Notes under the pieces: generated by a model
What the model was told of the DNA's origin: nothing
Seen by the model: only the letters and a program-made list of their open reading frames with translations
The model's database searches: none
Assembly (NCBI GenBank): GCA_032207245.1
Contig: CM063502.1
Location: forward strand, 73,256,309 to 73,320,308
Direction: 5' to 3'
From: Pardosa pseudoannulata
Lineage: Eukaryota; Arthropoda; Arachnida; Araneae; Lycosidae
Length of the DNA stretch: 64,000 bases
In this document: positions 1 to 11,984 of the stretch, piece by piece
Layout of the letters: each line of letters opens with the position of its first letter
How positions within the stretch are numbered: position 1 is the stretch's first letter
Translations under genes and position numbers: made by a program

Positions 1-409
1 AAGAAAGTATCTGGAAGATGAAAATACAATGGGTGATAAGCTTAGTTGTATTTTTTTCACATATTTTATCTACTCGCTACGTTAAAATATTTTATCGATT
101 ATATGTTTTAATTCATTCCTAAAAAGTATTTTAAAACTTTAAGTTCACATTCTACTTAATAAAATTGATGTTGAGTGTGTGAATATTTTTTTGAAATATA
201 TCAATATTGGTTAAATTTAACTTTCACTCAATAGAATTCGCCCAAGATTACGGAAAGATAAATTTAAAGTTTTACTCGAAAAGGCCTGCAGGAAACAACT
301 GGCGTTGTCTTGTGATGTACTAGAGTTATTGCATCTGTTTCAGGAAAAGTTTACTCTATGAAATTTATTTTAGTCTGGATAAATTTTTAAAATAAGGAAA
401 AGAGAAAAA

Positions 410-572
410 AAAACTGCTCGCTACGGTTTATACTTTTGAGATACAACGTCTTAGGAGACCTGGACCTACAACTCAAAGCTAATTCGAAACGAATTAGAAC
501 ATCCTTACCAGCAGTGACATTCGGAAACCCAATATATATACATGACCAAAGTGTCGTATAGTTCTCATTAAA
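410..572 (-). mobile_element. tRNA-derived SINE, family 1, decayed copy
   Basis: Read on the minus strand, this segment aligns by eye over its length with the better-preserved SINE at 18505-18680. The B-box-like region, the AGCTTTGAGTTGTAGGTCC block, the GGTCTC block and the tail block AACCGTAGCG appear in the same order and spacing. The tRNA-like head is much decayed. I see no target-site duplication. It is non-coding and would have been mobilised by a LINE. The boundaries are approximate. Confidence 0.7.
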
Positions 573-949
573 CTTAGGTATTTACCTTTGATCACATTTA
601 TAGTGATTATTATTATGTTAGTATAATTATTATATTATTATGTTAGTAAACTTAATTTTAGAAAACTATAAACTAAATTAAGAGTTACTAAAGTCAAATA
701 TTACACACTTAAAATACACACATACAAGGTTGATAATTTAAAATAAAAATAAGCAAACTTCTTATTCTATATACATGTCTATGTACAAAACTTTAATTCA
801 AACTTCATAAAATTTGCTTTTTCAAATTTTTCTACTAGGTACCACATTATTCAAAATTCAATATTAATAATATCCTAATATTTAGATTAAAATAAAGAAG
901 AGAGAAGTCTTAATTTCAAATTCAAATATTTATACTTACCTTTACCTTT

Positions 950-1335
950 GTGGATCTACAGGTATGTACAGGGTGGTACTCAGGTTAGGAGATCTTGGTG
1001 AAAGGATGTAGACACTGCTGACTTCTGTCTCACCACTGGTCTGGGGCCTTCTAAATAATTGGGGTGATTCTGAAAGGCGGATGCACTGGAACACTTCTGG
1101 TAGTCGTAAGGTGCCGTCCTCGTTAGTTTTTCGGAGTCTGTCTTGAACTCAGCTCTTCCTTTGGTCCCCGAGCTCTGCTCTCTGACTCTCGTACTCGAAT
1201 TCTCTTCTTAACTTTCCTTTTTTATATTATTTCATCTCTGTCCTTTCTTACTTCTCTTCGTCCAATCCGCAGAGCTGTATATATCCATTGGTCTCCCTTT
1301 CCCCGCCTTCAAACTGCAAACATGGGGAAAACTTT
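950..1335. other. GC-richer island with promoter-like look, unclassified
   Basis: This stretch is clearly richer in G+C than its surroundings. It contains pyrimidine-rich runs (about 1140-1320) and, on the minus strand, a TATA-like TATATAC near 1275-1283. It has no open frame of useful length and no family match that I recognise. It could be part of a retroelement LTR, an untranslated exon or a host regulatory element. I cannot choose between these. Confidence 0.3.
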
Positions 1336-1524
1336 ACCTCTTCAACTTGGGCACTGTCCCTTAGTGACTCATAAATAACTCCACAAAAGTACATTCTTAT
1401 TTATTGTCATAAACGGAGACATGATTCTAATCTGGGATTGAGATCAGAACACTGCCCGAGAATCCCGAACGCAACGAATCCGTTCAATTAATTTTTATAG
1501 GTCTTCTCTTCTGTAAAAAAGATG

Positions 1525-1658
1525 TGATGAGGTCAGATTTAGATCCCAAGCACTTCACTTCCCGTTTATTTAAATCAATTATATTAATTAATCAATTATA
1601 TTAAATATATCAATTATATTGATTATCAATTAAATTAATGATCTAAATCTCCTCACCA
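1525..1658. repeat. Imperfect inverted repeat with AT-rich centre
   Basis: The left arm at about 1529-1547 (GATGAGGTCAGATTTAGATC) and the right arm at about 1636-1656 (GATCTAAATCTCCTCACCAC) are reverse complements with one small gap. The loop is made of reiterated TCAATTATATTAA-like words. It could be a very short MITE or a chance AT-rich palindrome. Confidence 0.45.
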
Positions 1659-1659
1659 C

Positions 1660-3540
1660 ACAGAGAAACAAATAATAAGAAAATTACAACAAAATAGAGG
1701 ATCAAAAAATGAATATTTAGAAAGGATTGCTTGGAATCCCCTTTTGTTTTTTCTTTACTTTAAAGTAAGGACAAACTAATAACACTCTGAAAAACTAAAC
1801 ATACAGTTTACATATATCGAAAGATTTATCTACTAAGTATAACTTATAAATCAGCTATGCAGAAACGGTCTCTAAATTTGTGCAATTATACCTCTCATGA
1901 AGCATTGGTCGGTCAGTAAGTAAAAGATGTATACATTTTAAAGTGATAAAAAATCTTATTGGCTTTTAAGGCTGCACCAAAATTATTTAATTCTACATTT
2001 AAATGATTATCCCTTTTTAAAAAGAAATATATTTAAATATTACAATGGCTTTGCCTCTACTGATACTCAAAATATTTTAGAAAAAAAAAACAAGTACTGT
2101 AAGACTGTAAAACTGTTAAAAATATGAATGAATAAAGAAAAAGAAGTTTTTCATAACAATTTCTTCAATGGTAAGAAAGATAAATCTTTGTCAATAGGTT
2201 TTTAAAATTTAATTTGGTGCTATAACTAAAATAGTAAAAAGCATTTCATTGTTACATATCTTTATCTTTGTGCTCACAGCAATAACTACAGTGAATTCTA
2301 AGTTATAAATTTCATGCATCCTAATATAAATACTTTCATTTGATTTATATGAACTAAAATAACAGTAAACCTTAACACGCAGAAAAGACTCACTTAAATA
2401 GAGAATTTTTTAACTCTGGAAAAAATAGTTATTTTCCTCGAAATGTAAAGGAAAACAACAATTTTGCAATTTAATAAAGATAAAATATTTATTCCTAATT
2501 CTTTTCTGAATTGAATGTTCTTAAAAATTTATTTAAACTTTAAGATGGCCTACGGTAATATAATAAACCAGAGGTATTATATTCTTTTTATATTTATTTA
2601 AAAACTTTATGATCAAACGAAATAAAATTTTAGATACTATTTTAATAAATCGAAACTAAAAATTGTGGACTAATGGAATTTAAATTTATCAAATAATGCA
2701 TAATAAAATACAAAATTAAAATATGTTTAATTATATAATTAAATAATTCATATTTAAAAATTGATCTTAGAAAAACAAGTATAACTTGAGATTAATGGCT
2801 TATTAAAACATAAATTCGTAAATATTATACAATGAATTTATAGAATAATTTTAAAATATTTCTTAAGAATAACAACATCTAATATTTTAAATGTTCTTCT
2901 TTCTGAAGATTCTATAAATAAACATTTAAATAAACTGGGTTAGATGTATAAAAAGGTTATTAATAGTTAGTTACCTTAACAGATATAGAATAAAATGTTA
3001 TGCCAGAAGTAATTCTTGTTATTATTTTCGAATATAATTTATTACTACTGGGAGAAATATTATCCAACTATCTTTTTTTTATTTTTATTACCTTTTAATA
3101 AGATTAGCGTTAAATCCTTTTTTTTTTTTTTTTTTGAAAATTATTTTCTTTTTCTATTTGGTATACTTCAAAAACTAATATTTAGTTTAAACCCTCTATA
3201 ACTATTTTATAGGATATTTTCTACATTTTATTTTCAGATTTAGTTCTTTCACATTAAATAACACTGAAGCATTACTGATCGCGTATTTTCTTTTACCTTT
3301 TTACTGAATCGTCATATACTTAAAATGACTTTTCAAAGTAGTATGTAATATTTTTTAAATAAATCCTTCAGAGTTATTTCTTCAAAGAAAATGCTTAACA
3401 AGTTGGTTTTTTCTAATAAGATTTTTAAAACATACCTATAATGCATGGTGATCCAAAATTATTAAGCGCATTTCATGTTAGACAAAAAAAAAGAACAAAA
3501 TGAGATTCTTGATTGTCTATTGTGTTCGTGTAAAGAAAAC
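1660..3540. other. AT-rich sequence, nothing recognised
   Basis: There is no convincing open frame, repeat or RNA gene here. A 60-codon frame around 3016-3201 is low-complexity Phe/Leu-rich translation of poly(T) and poly(A/T) and is not treated as a gene. Confidence 0.6.
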
Positions 3541-3667
3541 TTGAAACAGTTTTAGACAAGAAAATTTAACTTTCACATAAGCCGGTAGATGGCTGTACAA
3601 CCTTACTAGGAAAATTTTACCATTTCGGCCAATCTACAAATAGTTACTGTACAGTTGTCGCCGCACA

Positions 3668-3928
3668 ATGAAGTTACCTCACAATGTGCATTTTAAGGTT
3701 CAAGGAAAGAAAATCCGTTGTAACTTTAAAGAAGAGTTTTCGTTTAGAACACTCAAGTCAATGTTCCCAAGTAAAAATTATTTTATTATTATTATTTATA
3801 TAAATCAAGGAATCACTGAAGTCATTGGAGAAATAGTTGATGAAATGCTGCCAAATACTTGGTGTGAAATTGAATATTCGATTAATATTAAGAGTTCCTC
3901 AAATAAAGCACATATACAAATTATATGA
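3668..3928 (+). CDS. Small unrecognised ORF (86 aa), head of a tandem array
   Basis: The ATG at 3668 opens an 86-codon frame ending in TGA at 3928. I do not recognise the protein. It begins MKLPHNVHFKVQ, has a basic stretch at residues 13-22, a short hydrophobic run (FIIIIYI, about residues 39-45) and an acidic-to-neutral C-terminal half containing VIGEIVDEMLPNTWCEIEY. There is no clear signal peptide and no known motif. The sequence upstream (about 3580-3667) is somewhat richer in G+C than its surroundings. Codons for about residues 28-86 are repeated base for base 330 bp downstream (4081-4259), where no ATG precedes the frame. It may be a real short gene, the first exon copy of a duplicated exon, or part of an unclassified repeat. 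The main argument for it is that the frame stays open through the duplicated block. Confidence 0.3.
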   Translation: MKLPHNVHFKVQGKKIRCNFKEEFSFRTLKSMFPSKNYFIIIIYINQGITEVIGEIVDEMLPNTWCEIEYSINIKSSSNKAHIQII

Positions 3929-4790
3929 TGTTTTAAATGTTGTTATGTAAAACTGTTTTAAATTATGATTCTGGAAAAACAATGTATATGTGCTTACCAT
4001 ATTTTGTCTTTATTTGTGCGTTTTAAGATTCCGTGAAACAAAATCGTTGTAACTTTTAAGAGGCGTTTTTTGTTTAAAACACTCAAGTCAATGTTCCCAA
4101 GTAAAAATTATTTTATTATTATTATTTATATAAATCAAGGAATCACTGAAGTCATTGGAGAAATAGTTGATGAAATGCTGCCAAATACTTGGTGTGAAAT
4201 TGAATATTCGATTAATATTAAGAGTTCCTCAAATAAAGCACATATACAAATTATATGATGTTGTAAATTTTGTTATATAAAACTGTTTTAAAATTGTGAT
4301 TCTGGAAAAATAATGTAAATGTGCGTACCTTATTTTGTCTTTATTTGTGCGTTTTAAGATTCCATGAAACAAAATCGGTTATAAGTTTTAAGAGGTGTTT
4401 TCGTTTAGATCACTGAAGTCACCGTCCCCAAGTAAAGATTATTTTTAACGATCAACAATTTAAGGAGAGGAGAACTGTGTAACATAGGAAAGCCCATTCA
4501 TTACTTCCCCTTAATTTTTTAGAGGGAATGGAAGTATGTTATAGATCTAGTGTACACAATTCCACTTCCTGATATCGGTGGCCTAAATCAATGAATCACT
4601 GAAGTCATTGGAGGAATACTTGATGAAATACTTCAAAATATTTGGTGTGAAATTAATTATTTCATTAATATAATGAGTGCCTCAAACGAAGCACACGTAT
4701 ACATTATATGATATTTAAAATTTTCTGTAAAACTGTCTTAAATTGTCATCCTGAAAAATTAATGTATATGTATGTACCTCATTTTTTTTC
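3688..4790 (+). repeat. Three tandem copies of a ~330-bp unit
   Basis: Copies run at about 3688-4016, 4017-4346 and 4347-4790. Copies 1 and 2 are identical over about 180 bp (3751-3930 and 4081-4260, offset exactly 330) and diverge toward both unit ends. Copy 3 is more diverged and carries about 130 bp of unrelated, GC-richer sequence at about 4445-4580 in place of the ATT-rich centre. All three share the 3' block with ACTGT(T/C)TTAAA and CTGGAAAA-like words. The near-identical core beside diverged flanks suggests local gene conversion or a second duplication round. Confidence 0.9.
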
Positions 4791-4799
4791 TTTACTTAG

Positions 4800-5670
4800 C
4801 ATGAAATGTGCTGAATAATTTTAAACTACCTCTTACGCATTAAATTTTTATATTTTTAAATATTTTAAAATTAAATTAAGCCACTTTCCATTAAAATGCA
4901 GCAATATAACAGTAGCTACGTAATTGCATGAAATTTTCATCATGTATGTATTGAGATGGAATATGCAACAGATATAGCTATTAGTCATTTTGATAAACTT
5001 GAATAGGACTCTCGTGTGACATTTTGGGAGTACAGATTTTATTAAGCCTCAGGGAAAAAAACGAGCATCAGTCGATAGCGTTTTGCCGTTCGAGTGGGGT
5101 AAAACAGTTTCATTAACTGACTGGGGATTTTCTTTCTGAGAAATGGGTAATCATGCCAGAAGTAGCCATATCACAGTTTAGGAATATGAAATCAGTAGAT
5201 GAGGAGGGAATGACTAACCAACATGAGAAATCGAAACCGCGTAATTACAGCACTCCAAGTAAAGACAGTCATATTAGACGTCTACATACTTAATTATGAA
5301 CGCATAAGAACATCTATGCAATATTTTAGTATTACTAACAATATTAAATTTCGAGAAAAAAATTATGATGCTCCTCTAGTACGAATTACTAGTAAGCTTA
5401 TTAGCCAGCTCTAATCTATGAGGTTTGGAATCCTTTGTCCTTCCTCTCTTTTAGGGACTGACTGTAGATACATTTCAACAGGATAATGAGCGTCAGCATG
5501 ATACACATAATGTAGTAGATTTGCCCTCGTATGACCATCTAGCGTTTTAACAATGGTCTACCTGTTCATCGAATTTATTGCCCCTCAAACTTTCCTGGAA
5601 AAAGATGGGAGGCCGCTTAACCATACATACCACACAAAGGAGTATCACAGATAAATTTTAGTTACATGTA
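4800..5670. other. AT-rich to mixed sequence, nothing recognised
   Basis: The part from about 5030 to 5640 has a more balanced composition. It holds a 63-codon frame (5223-5414) that resembles no family I know. It may be the corpse of an unidentified repeat. Confidence 0.5.
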
Positions 5671-5678
5671 AAGTCATC

Positions 5679-6008
5679 GTGGGCTATCATTTACCAACAC
5701 CACATCGAAAGCCCGGTGCAGAACCTGAGTCGCTCGAAGATCCGACGTGTTCGTTAAAGGTGACTGGGGTATGTAAAATATGTTCCTGGTCATAATGCCC
5801 TCCATGTTCTCAATTAATACTTCTGGGGTTGACAGCTTAAGTCTACGGGTTTTCTGCTTGCTCCCTGCTTCAAAATTACGAGGACCCACTTGAGCATAAG
5901 TCTTACCCTTGTGGTGCTCGTTATAAACGAAGGGGGCATCCCTTCGCCTTAGAAAGTGTCCGGCTCAATCGTGCTTGGTTTCACCAAGTGGCATAAGTCA
6001 ACAACAAC
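5679..6008 (+). mobile_element. tRNA-derived SINE, family 2, decayed copy
   Basis: This segment is homologous over about 330 bp to the minus-strand copy at 18860-19215. Shared blocks in order are a tRNA-like head with a decayed B box (about 5714-5735), ATCCGACGTGTTCGTTAAAG, a GTGACTGG block, the TCAATTAATACTTCTGG block, GGACCCACTTGAGCATAAG, and a 3' end CCAAGTGGCATAAG followed by AAC repeats. Because both copies share translated-looking stretches, frames on the opposite strand (for example 5674-5889 minus) look conserved but are SINE shadows. No clear target-site duplication remains. Confidence 0.75.
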
Positions 6009-6287
6009 ACCGAAGGCCCATTTATGCCAATGTCACGGCTTTTTGCAGAGGTTATTAAAACACGTGGAGGAAACACGATTGATTTTCTCTGTCACAAATC
6101 CCAGAACGATGTATTTCAAATCAATTATCATTAATATATTATGTACTGTTTTAATAAATTCGGTCATGATAATTCTTGTCTTGCTTATTGTGATATTTTG
6201 GGTTACCAGCAGTGTATCTTAACTAACATCGCTTTGAAGTGTCAGCAGATTAAATTATTCTAGATATACTTTTATAAAATTTTCCTG

Positions 6288-6346
6288 GTTTGGTTTGGTT
6301 TCGAGCGCTACGGTCTACTGTTTTGCACACGAGGTCTAACGAGACC
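6288..6346 (-). mobile_element. 5'-truncated SINE family 1, 59 bp, with perfect TSDs
   Basis: Read on the minus strand, this is the last 59 bp of SINE family 1: GGTCTC, then TCGTGTGCAAAA, then GACCGTAGCGCTC, then three AAACC units. It is bracketed by identical 12-bp direct repeats AAAATTTTCCTG at 6276-6287 and 6347-6358. The perfect duplications show it inserted already truncated, as expected from target-primed reverse transcription by a partner LINE. Confidence 0.88.
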
Positions 6347-6359
6347 AAAATTTTCCTGT

Positions 6360-8920
6360 TCTTGAAAGAACTGTCGTCAATTCTAACTAATTGTCTCAGA
6401 GGCAAGGGTTATGAAAAGAAAAATACACAACTTTTATTCTTTAGATGTTTTAAAATATATTTATCGTGAAATAATTTTATATTTATACTCTTTCCCTGAT
6501 ACTTTATTCTAAATTGGACCAAATTTTATTCCTAATTTTGAGTACTTTCAGGACATTACAGAAATTATTCTTATACTACAATTATTATCACGACATAAGA
6601 TAAAATAGGTTTAAAAAATAGCTCAGGTTTAAAAAATATTTTTGCGCAATAATGTACAGTTTTTAAAATATACCTTTTAATGCGTTTTTATGCACATATA
6701 GCCAAAATAGCAAAACAAACGGAAAAATATATGCAAGTATATTTATGAAGATAAAAAGGTTAAAATTGTATTGAATTCTATAATTAAGATTTGGTTTCAA
6801 AATCCGATTATTTTATAGCTATGACTCTATACACATTAAACAATATTAGAGTAGTGGAATTAAAGTAAAGGGAATAAAAACATTATTGCATGAAGCACAA
6901 GAATTTTACAAATAGGTAATAATTATTTTCTTCTTAATATACGAATTAATTGATTAAATCGAACAAATCATATTTACCACATAAAGTAAAACTTAGATTC
7001 ATTGGCATAAATTAAATCAATTTTTTATTAATATTAACAAATTTAAATAAAAAAATAACTATAATTTTAGTAACTTTATGTACCGAGTACAGACAAGTTC
7101 TTGAAAATTCACCCATAAAAGAATTACGTAAACACCATTTTAGTTTGACTGTATGTACATAGAGCAGAAAGTAGCAAAGCAAACGAACATTTTCGTACTT
7201 ATTCAATTAGTTCTTAGAAAAAAATACTTCAAAAATAATTTATCAATCTTCTTTTTATCTGTAAATTCCACAAACTTTCCTATATACACAAAGATCTAAA
7301 ATTTTGTGAAGAAAAACAATTTTCAATATAAGTTTTATGTTTTGTGTTGCAAATTATTTAAATAAAAATTTTGCCAAAAACGTTTGATTTAAACGGAAAA
7401 GTAAATTTCCTTTAGTTCTAAATAAAAGAGATTTAACACTACAAATAAAATTATAATCACATGAATGGTATGAAAAATGTATAAAGATAATTTTGAAAAA
7501 TTTTCTTTTTATGAATGATTTTTTTTCACATTGGTTAACTCCATTCATAATTTAAGTATATGTTGCTATAAGAAAACTTAGTATAATTCTAAATGTATGC
7601 AAAATATAAATTTAGAAATAATTAATTAATGAAAAACTAAATAACTGCAAACACTCTTGGAATATGTAGTAAACTCTAAGCTCTTATATTCTTGTTCTTA
7701 TCTTAATAATGTATAAAACAGAATATATGCATAAATTTATGCATTTTTGTTAATGATCTTTTTACAATTCTACGCATTATATAATTCAGTTGCCAAATTT
7801 TCCAAAGGCCTTCTTGATAACGCTAAAAAGGAATTTTTATAGTAAAATCTAATCAGTAAAAGGAAAACTAAACTCTGAAACATAAAATTTCGTCACATTC
7901 CATTATTAACATGTATGGGTTCTTCAAAAAATTAATATATAACTTTGAGACCAACAATCATCATTCATAATAATTATGTATACATGAAGTATTTTTAAAG
8001 TTTCTTAAATTGGTTTATAGTTTTTTTTATTAAGTTTTAAATGGTTTTAAATACATGAAGTCTTTTTTAATAGAACACCGATTTTATTATTTTTCTCCAT
8101 TCATCAGTAAATTATTTTAATATTTTCGGGGCTTTTTGTATTTCAAGAACTTTGCAGTTCAACATACGGTATAAAAATTTTGATCAAGTCGTTCAAAAAT
8201 TATTTTATTCCTGTATTATTTTTAAAAGAAAATTCTCTTATCCACTGACTGAACGTGCAGAATATTTTTTGAATAAACTTTTTTCATCGGGATTCCTTTA
8301 TCCTTTGATATCCTTTGATATTATCCTTTGATTTCTCTACAAATTGATATTATTTTTCAAGAGGTGGATGCAAAATTTAAAAAAAAAGTTTCTTTATAAT
8401 TTATATAATTTAATATCATAAAAAATGTATTTTAGTCACTTTTAAATCGGTTTAATGTTTACCTTATAGTGCTTTGAAGTCTGTTTTCCCTGTTTAATTA
8501 TTCAATTTTTAAAATTTCTTTTTCCATGTTTTCTGAGTTTAATTATATTAATCAAAATCCCTATTATTTGGTGTAAATAAATTTACTTTTTAAGATTTTA
8601 ATTGATGTAGTTTATCTAATTGAGTAGGATTATTTTTTAGATATAAACAACATTAGATCTGAAATTTGACTCTATAAAATTCTCTGTAGGTCTTAAAACA
8701 ACCTTTGTTTGGACATCGTAGTAATTTTAAGTAATAAACAAAATGCAATTAAATAATTTAAAAGGTATTAATAAAGTACTCATACGATACCTGCTAAATA
8801 GTAAATATATAATAGATCTCGAGAGACACTACTCGACATTTCTTTCTTTTTAATCTTAAAAAATAACAAATTTATTTACACCAAAAAATATCTAGAAAAA
8901 ATATTTATTCTGTCACAACT
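6360..8920. other. AT-rich sequence, nothing recognised
   Basis: There is only simple AT-rich sequence here. A short local tandem of TATCCTTTGA-like words lies at about 8296-8333. Minus-strand frames of about 64 codons at 7012-7206 and 7354-7548 have no motif and match random expectation at this composition. Confidence 0.6.
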
Positions 8921-8925
8921 ACCCA

Positions 8926-9290
8926 TCTGTTTCATGCATTTATTAAAACCTTGGGACCAAATCCTTTGGGTTGATGAATTCTCATTTATATTATTCCAGA
9001 CAACCAGACGTGCATTCGTGTGGTGCACACCACCAGAAGCATTTCATATTGACTACCTGGGTCCAACCATGAAACTGTGGGCCGCAATATCTTCCAGTTC
9101 ATTGGGATCTCTCGTTATCGTTAGGGGTATGATCACAGACGGACATTATCGCAGCATTCTCGCTTATCATCTTCACTCTATGTTTAAGACTCTCATTCCG
9201 GGAGAAAGTCGTGTTCTTGTTCACACATCTCGCTTTGTGTTCTAACATGGTTACGTGAGCCTGATGATGAAGTGAAACATCTAACCTGGT
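8926..9290 (+). pseudogene. Tc1-like transposase fragment (middle of DDE domain)
   Basis: The open frame at 8934-9245 encodes the middle of a Tc1/mariner-superfamily (IS630-Tc1, DD34E type) transposase, the enzyme that cuts and pastes the element at TA sites. I see the first catalytic Asp in LWVDEFSF, then FQTTRRAFVW and LWAAISSSSLG. The second-Asp region (normally a QDN/DD-P-HTA motif) is eroded to LVHTSRF. The helix-turn-helix N-terminus and the Glu-containing C-terminus are absent. At about 9290 it abuts the N-terminal part of a second copy in the same orientation. No terminal inverted repeat was found. It is dead. Confidence 0.8.
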
Positions 9291-10104
9291 AAAAGTTGAA
9301 GGACATAGAAGGGTGTTAAAGAGGATAGTCCCCCAAAATCGCAAGACTGAAGCAGATAACGTCTGAGTTAAATACCCAACTTCTAAATCTCGTATCCACG
9401 AAAACTATTCAACGAGAGTTACATGCTGCGAACTGTCATGGCAGAGTAGCTATTTCAAAACGTTTAGTTTTATTGCGGAATGCTATTAAGAGACTACAGT
9501 GCCGAGAATACCTAAACTGGACAAAATTGCAATGGGAAAAAAGTCATCTGGTCTGATGAATCCTCATTTACAACATTCCAGACCACCGGACGTGTGTTCG
9601 TCTGGCGAACAACAGGAGAGTATTTCATGTTGACTGCCTAGTTCCAACCTGGACTCAGAGGATTCTGTGATCGTGTGGACCACAGTATCTTCAAGTGGAT
9701 TGGGGCGTCTCTTTTCCTTGAGGGGTATGATCTCAGGCTCCCATCCTGGAAGCATTCTCACAGATCATCCTCACCCTATGCTTCAGACTCTTTTCTACGA
9801 TGAGAACTCACCTATTCAAACGTTTCGCAGTGTTAAAACGTGAATACGTGAACCTGGTGATGAAGTGAAACATCTAACCTAGTGACCTCAGTCCCCTGAT
9901 ATCAAAAATCAGTCTTTGTGGGGCTATATAGAGAACAAAGTCCGTGCTCGGTTTCCTCCTCCACGCGAACTATCTGAACACGAGATGGACCTGCAAGAGG
10001 AATGGGTGCGAATTCCAATGAACTTTGTTCAAGATCTTTATTTGTCAATCCCATGTCGAATGCAAGCTGTCATTCAGACCAAAGATGACCCAACACTTAA
10101 TTAA
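9291..10104 (+). pseudogene. Tc1-like transposase pseudogene, nearly full length
   Basis: In shifting frames this encodes, in order: the N-terminal region GHRRVLKRIV and NRKTEADNV; STKTIQRELHAANCHGRVAI; LLRNAIKRLQCREYLNWTKL; the first catalytic block (SSLTTFQTTGRVFVWRTT in one frame); GLGRLFSLRGMISG; and an intact C-terminal run (9916-10104) containing LWGYIENKVRARFPPP and QEEWVRIPMNFVQDLY. This matches the Tc1 family order. Several stops and frameshifts are present. The catalytic Glu, expected before LWG, reads Gln (CAG, about 9910). It is related to but distinct from the fragment immediately upstream, so the pair is nested or tandem. It is inactive. Confidence 0.85.
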
Positions 10105-11984
10105 AAATTTTCATTTTGTCACGGTTATTCCATTTATTTTGTCTTATACCTGTATATATATGCTTATTTATATATCAATTTTAAATGTTAAACCCCCAAA
10201 ACAGAATCTTGACGAATTTTTAATGAAAGATTTGTGAGATTCTGAAGTTAAACTTTCTTTTAAATGATTTAAGAGTAGAAGAACAAGACATCCATATAAT
10301 TATTTGTCCATTGTTAAATTTTTGGTTCATTCAATAATACACTTTTATGATATTTCTATGAGTGGCTATTATTATCTTTCAAAGCTTCAAGTTTCAGATT
10401 TGGATTATTTCTAAATTCGAACTTCAAGTCTCTAATTTAAACACATTGCTCTAATTACGTGGGAATGCTTAAGAGAAATAGGTAGAAAACTGTGTTTTAA
10501 TGAGGACAGCAAAAGTGAAAAATTATGCGTAGGTGTATATAATAATATTTGTTTGCCCGAAGCCAGAATAGTTAAATTATTTTAAACTAATGTTATTTTT
10601 TAGATTACTTTTTTTTACTTTAATCTTTAATTTAATGAAATTTAATCTAATCGTGATTTTAATGCTTTTAGATTCATGTTTATTTAAGAAAACTAAATGA
10701 TATATTTATCTTCACCTGTAGAAATGCAGGTATTTATATTTAAATGATTTAAAAGTATTCGCAAACATTTTATACCTATACCAAATGTACTTTTGTGTAT
10801 GCATATTAAAATGTTTTCCTTGCATTTTTTTCGTATATTTAGCCATGTTTTAAAGATTTGACTAATTTCAAGAGAAAGACTGTATTTTTATACCAGCATC
10901 GGTAATTATACGCATGGATAAGTGTCCTACATAAAAGATGTATCTAGGTATCTTATAATACCATATGCTATCTTATAATACCATAGTTAAAAACATAAAG
11001 TTTTAACCTTAAGTGTTCAATAATAACTGTAATAAAGAATGCTTTTAATAGTATGGAAATTTAGCTAACATACATGTGATTTTCCAAATTTAAATTATAT
11101 TAAAAATATCATTTAAAAAATAAAGCAGTAGAATGAATAGCTTAAATAACTATATTCATAACTATATTCAATAAATGCTATCTTGGGGATAATATTACTT
11201 TTTATAATAACTGCTGCTCTAGTTATTAAATAGTGAGAACAGAATTTCTACTCTTTACAGAAAGTAACTGAAGCAAGGAATGAAATGAAACAGAAAGTTT
11301 TCATTCTCTAGACATTTGATTATATTAGAGATTTTAAATCCGGAAGTTTCATTCGTACTTTGAAAAATTGTTATGATTAATTTTAATAAATTTCCATACA
11401 TAAAATGTTTTAAATGCACTGTGATCTCAAGATACAATTTAAAATATACCAAAAAAAGGAGACAAAAAAGAATTAAATGAAATACATTAAAAAATGGAAA
11501 TGTTCCCGTTTTTCTATACTTTATTTTTCGTTAAAGAAATTAAAGTTAGAATAAAAATATTCTTCCCTGATTACTTTACGAAAAAATTCTTTATTATTGG
11601 TCTTAGTAACTTTAGTAATTATCAATAAATTCCCACATGTGTTCAGCTCTTTATTTGGTATGAATTATTCAAATGAGTTAATTTTCTTTTCATGCAAGGT
11701 TTTACAGATGTGTTTGTTAGCACCTTCAACTGATAGTGAAACTAAAACTTATTTTAACTTAGTTAGGTTTATAAATCATAAATATAATAAATGCACTAGA
11801 AATTAAAAAGGCTGAAATGTTTTACATGTTGATAAAATACTACTAAACATTTTATCTATATCTAACTTAAAGCATTTAGAAAGTATTTAGGTATTTAAAT
11901 GTATTGTTTAAATAGATATCTCTTTTGAGGTTGGAATACATTTATTATCGATTATTAAATTTAAATCTTACATTTCCAAACATT
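10105..11984. other. AT-rich sequence, nothing recognised
   Basis: No gene or mobile element is visible. A short duplication of ATCTTATAATACCATA lies at about 10949-10985. Confidence 0.6.

Noticed and set aside
5674..5889. A conserved hypothetical protein shared with 18830-19180
   Set aside because: Both frames are antisense shadows of SINE family 2 copies with tRNA-like heads.
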